Shown in pieces: positions 62,162-64,000 of a stretch of 64,000 nt of DNA. Numbering within the stretch: position 1 is the stretch's first letter; each line of letters opens with the position of its first letter. The stretch lies in contig JBBBDQ010000192.1 in assembly GCA_037127315.1 (NCBI GenBank), forward strand, positions 977,001 through 1,041,000, in the 5' to 3' direction. The notes beneath the pieces are model-generated. The model was not told the origin of the DNA, did no database searches, and worked only from the letters and a program-made list of their open reading frames with translations. This stretch comes from Ascarosepion bandense. Its lineage: Eukaryota; Mollusca; Cephalopoda; Sepiida; Sepiidae. A program made the translations under genes and the position numbers.

Positions 62162-62256
62162 GTCATTCAGCAGGATTCGAACCAGCGACCCCTGTTCACA
62201 TAGGGGAATCTACCATTTGATCTGGCAACGTCTTAGACCTCTCAACCACGAATGAC
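62162..62256 (-). tRNA. tRNA-like sequence, class II (Leu/Ser type), probably pseudogene or SINE head
   Basis: 95 nt with a perfect 7-bp acceptor stem (GTCATTC/GAATGAC), a 3-bp D stem with GAGAGGTCTAA loop, a long variable arm (CCCC...GGGG stem) and a T arm GCTGG-TTCGAAT-CCTGC with one mismatch. The anticodon arm pairs imperfectly and lacks T33 in the best fold, so the anticodon is not reliable (a TCAAA context suggests Leu-CAA ancestry). An intact tRNA gene is not excluded. Confidence 0.5.
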
Positions 62257-62335
62257 CTCCAGTCTAAACAAGGTTGTTGCGATGAATCAAAAATTGTGTT
62301 ATAAAGGCTTGATTAAAACCTCGTTTAGACTGGAG

Positions 62336-62359
62336 GTCATTTGTGGTCAAGCGGTCTAG
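62336..62359 (+). repeat. Truncated second tRNA-like copy, head-to-head
   Basis: GTCATTTGTGGTCAAGCGGTCTAG repeats the first 24 nt of the 62162-62256 tRNA-like sequence on the opposite strand. The same 13-base leader (GTTTAGACTGGAG) precedes both copies (62269-62257 on minus, 62323-62335 on plus). Confidence 0.7.
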
Positions 62360-62392
62360 TATTTTTCTTTCTTTCTGCGTGAGTATGTAAAA

Positions 62393-62950
62393 TCAGAATC
62401 TATAAGTAAACATTTGCAGTTTTCTAATGTGTGTCCTGGTTGATTGAAGTGAATTCACTGCTATGGGTGAATACGGATTGTTTTGGCATATGCTTAGTTT
62501 ATGATTATTGAAACGGAATCTAAAGCTATTTCCAGATTCACCAATATATCCACTATTTGGACTTATTGAACAGAAGAGAAAATATATAATGTTTTGGCTG
62601 TCACAGGTGAGGTGTGGTGGGTGTAATTTGATGTTGATGTTGGGTAGAGAAAACACTGCAAAGTTTACTAAATGTTTGCAAACTAAACAACGGGATTTCT
62701 GACATTTGAAATTCCCTGAAAGGTTTGTATTTTTTAGATATTTGGTAGAAGTGAGGATAGCTGATAGGTTGGGTGTTTGTTTCATTGCATTTATGGGTGG
62801 TTTATAGAAAATCTCTATGATTTTTTTTGTTTGATTGGAGGTTCTTGTAATCATTGTAATCATTTTTTTTTTATTAGAGGTTCTTGTAATCATTGTAATC
62901 GGATTCTCATGATTTTTAACCACAATCAATATTCCCACACACTTATTCAA
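62393..62950 (-). pseudogene. PLE GIY-YIG domain (185-codon open frame)
   Basis: An uninterrupted minus-strand frame with a Cys-rich linker (CQKSRCLVCKHL), CDSQNIIYFLFC, then GYIGESGNSFRFRFNNHKLS, a well-preserved GIY-YIG core including the conserved Arg/Phe-rich helix and NxH. The N-terminal part has a duplicated ITMITRTSN repeat that arises from local tandem DNA. No reverse transcriptase on this strand; the frame's start is arbitrary. A different PLE lineage from that at 12.4 kb. Confidence 0.8.
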
Positions 62951-62959
62951 AATTTAAAA

Positions 62960-63440
62960 AATGATTTTAAAGACCTGATAAAGGGGCTGGTGTAGTCCTA
63001 ATGGATTATGCTATGTAAATAAAATATTATCAGTTTTAAATGATATATCAACATTAATAAAATTAGGCTCTGTTGAAAAATGTGATGCAACCACTTCAAT
63101 AGAAATAAAATTCCAGAAAAAACTATTGAAAAGGGTTAAAAATGAGATTCTTTCTTCCAAAATTTCTGATGAAATTAGACCTTCTAGCTCAACCAGACCC
63201 TGCCTTTATGGTCTTCCAAAAATACACAAGGAAGGGATACCTTTAAGACATATTAACAATGATAGGATCATTACAACATAAGGTGGCCAAATGGCTTGCT
63301 AAATTGCTACAATCTGTTTTGCAGCACTACAGCTCATTTACCATAAAGGATTTGTTTTCCTTTGTTCAGCTTATTAAAGGTTGTCCTTTTTCTGGCAAGT
63401 TAATGCGTCCATATGATGTATGCACCATATTTACATTTTG
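62960..63440 (+). pseudogene. PLE reverse transcriptase, N-terminal fragment
   Basis: Plus-strand: RPDKGAGVVLMDYA, KILSVLNDISTLIKLG, RPCLYGLPKIHKEGIPLR, then after a frameshift HKVAKWLAKLLQSVLQHYSS and DLFSFVQLIKGC. These are the first PLE reverse-transcriptase motifs (RPDKG, YGLPKIHK, LAKxL). It runs head-to-head with the GIY-YIG frame on its left, so the two are not one collinear copy. Confidence 0.8.
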
Positions 63441-63489
63441 AAATATATCCCAATGAACACAGATTGATTTGTTGTAGATATAGTGTATC

Positions 63490-64000
63490 ATGTCAAAAGT
63501 CAAAGAAACTGTTTACCATTAACATCAAATGTCATTTATTCTTTTAATACTATAACCTAATTAAATCTCGACACACTTTTTAGAATTCCTTCTTTATTAC
63601 ATCACTTTTTCTGTATCAAAATCTGTGTTGTATAAGAAAAAGTATGAAAGGAATCTTAAAAGCAATTTGATCTCCAGAAAAAAATTATTTTGATTTCACA
63701 ACCAGAACTTGCATAACTTTCAACATGTCAAGAATTTTTTTAGTACATTCATTTTTAAAGTTTTTTCATAAAAAAGTACCAATAAACAACAGAAATTGCT
63801 TTTTGTGTAAATTTAGAATATCAAAGATCAACCAAAATTTATTCACCATAGAGGTCACATATTTTTTTATGCTATAATTTAATTAAACCTTAACACTTTT
63901 CAGAATTCTTTCATTATTATATCACTTTTTCCATAACAAAATCTGTGTTGCATTAGAAAAAAAATGAAGAAAATTCAGTTCCATCACCAGAAAAAATTTT
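63490..64000. repeat. 322-bp tandem repeat, continues off right edge
   Basis: TATAACCTAATTAAATC...CAGAATTC-like...CACTTTTTCTGTATCAAAATCTGTGTTG from 63551 recurs diverged from 63873 (TATAATTTAATTAAACC...CACTTTTTCCATAACAAAATCTGTGTTG), a period of 322. About one and a half units are visible. Confidence 0.75.

Overview
This is a eukaryotic, intron-rich, strongly AT-rich window. One host gene was found: the 5' (N-terminal) half of a FIG4/SAC3 phosphoinositide 5-phosphatase gene. It lies on the minus strand, from the start codon at 60769 down to exon 11 at 2322, and runs off the left edge before the catalytic Cys-X5-Arg motif. Eleven coding exons (1298 nt, 432 codons plus 2 nt) can be placed in continuous reading phase. 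Their introns range from 351 bp to about 28 kb. Introns 2, 8 and 9 are filled with mobile DNA. The repeat mix (tRNA-derived SINEs, jockey/CR1-, RTE- and Tx1-like LINEs, Penelope-like elements, Ty3/Gypsy elements, mariner, Tc1, Helitron, long TA and TG microsatellites) and the FIG4 sequence suggest a lophotrochozoan, most likely a mollusc and plausibly a coleoid cephalopod. The species is an inference.

Layout, left to right: Tc1-like transposase relic (1-565); RTE-like LINE (955-2066); FIG4 exons 11 and 10; in intron 9, LINE endonuclease, collapsed Gypsy and jockey-like LINE fragments, a SINE and a divergent tandem repeat (5.2-10.2 kb); FIG4 exon 9. The 28-kb intron 8 then holds a 3.4-kb Penelope-like element (PLE) with inverted arms of about 1.15 kb and hammerhead-like motifs at both tips (11.1-14.6 kb), a deleted mariner, a Helitron end, further PLE pieces, a second internally deleted RTE-like LINE, a 1.24-kb mariner with both terminal repeats, and an RTE-type LINE interrupted by a complete but decayed Gypsy element (125-bp LTRs, 5-bp duplication). 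It continues with a gag-integrase Gypsy fusion, a Tx1-like LINE, a promoter- or LTR-like segment and short LINE ends. Exons 8 to 3 lie at 39.1-46.9 kb with jockey-like LINE copies between them. Intron 2 holds an 11-kb Gypsy element with roughly 1-kb LTRs and an envelope-like region, plus another LINE. Exons 2 and 1 follow at 60.2-60.8 kb. The upstream flank carries a SINE, PLE pieces, a head-to-head tRNA-like pair and the beginning of a 322-bp tandem repeat at the right edge.

No mobile element here has an intact full-length coding region; all appear to be relics. The points most worth following up are the inverted hammerhead-tipped PLE derivative, the shared G-to-A change at the hammerhead core, and the missing AG acceptor before FIG4 exon 8.
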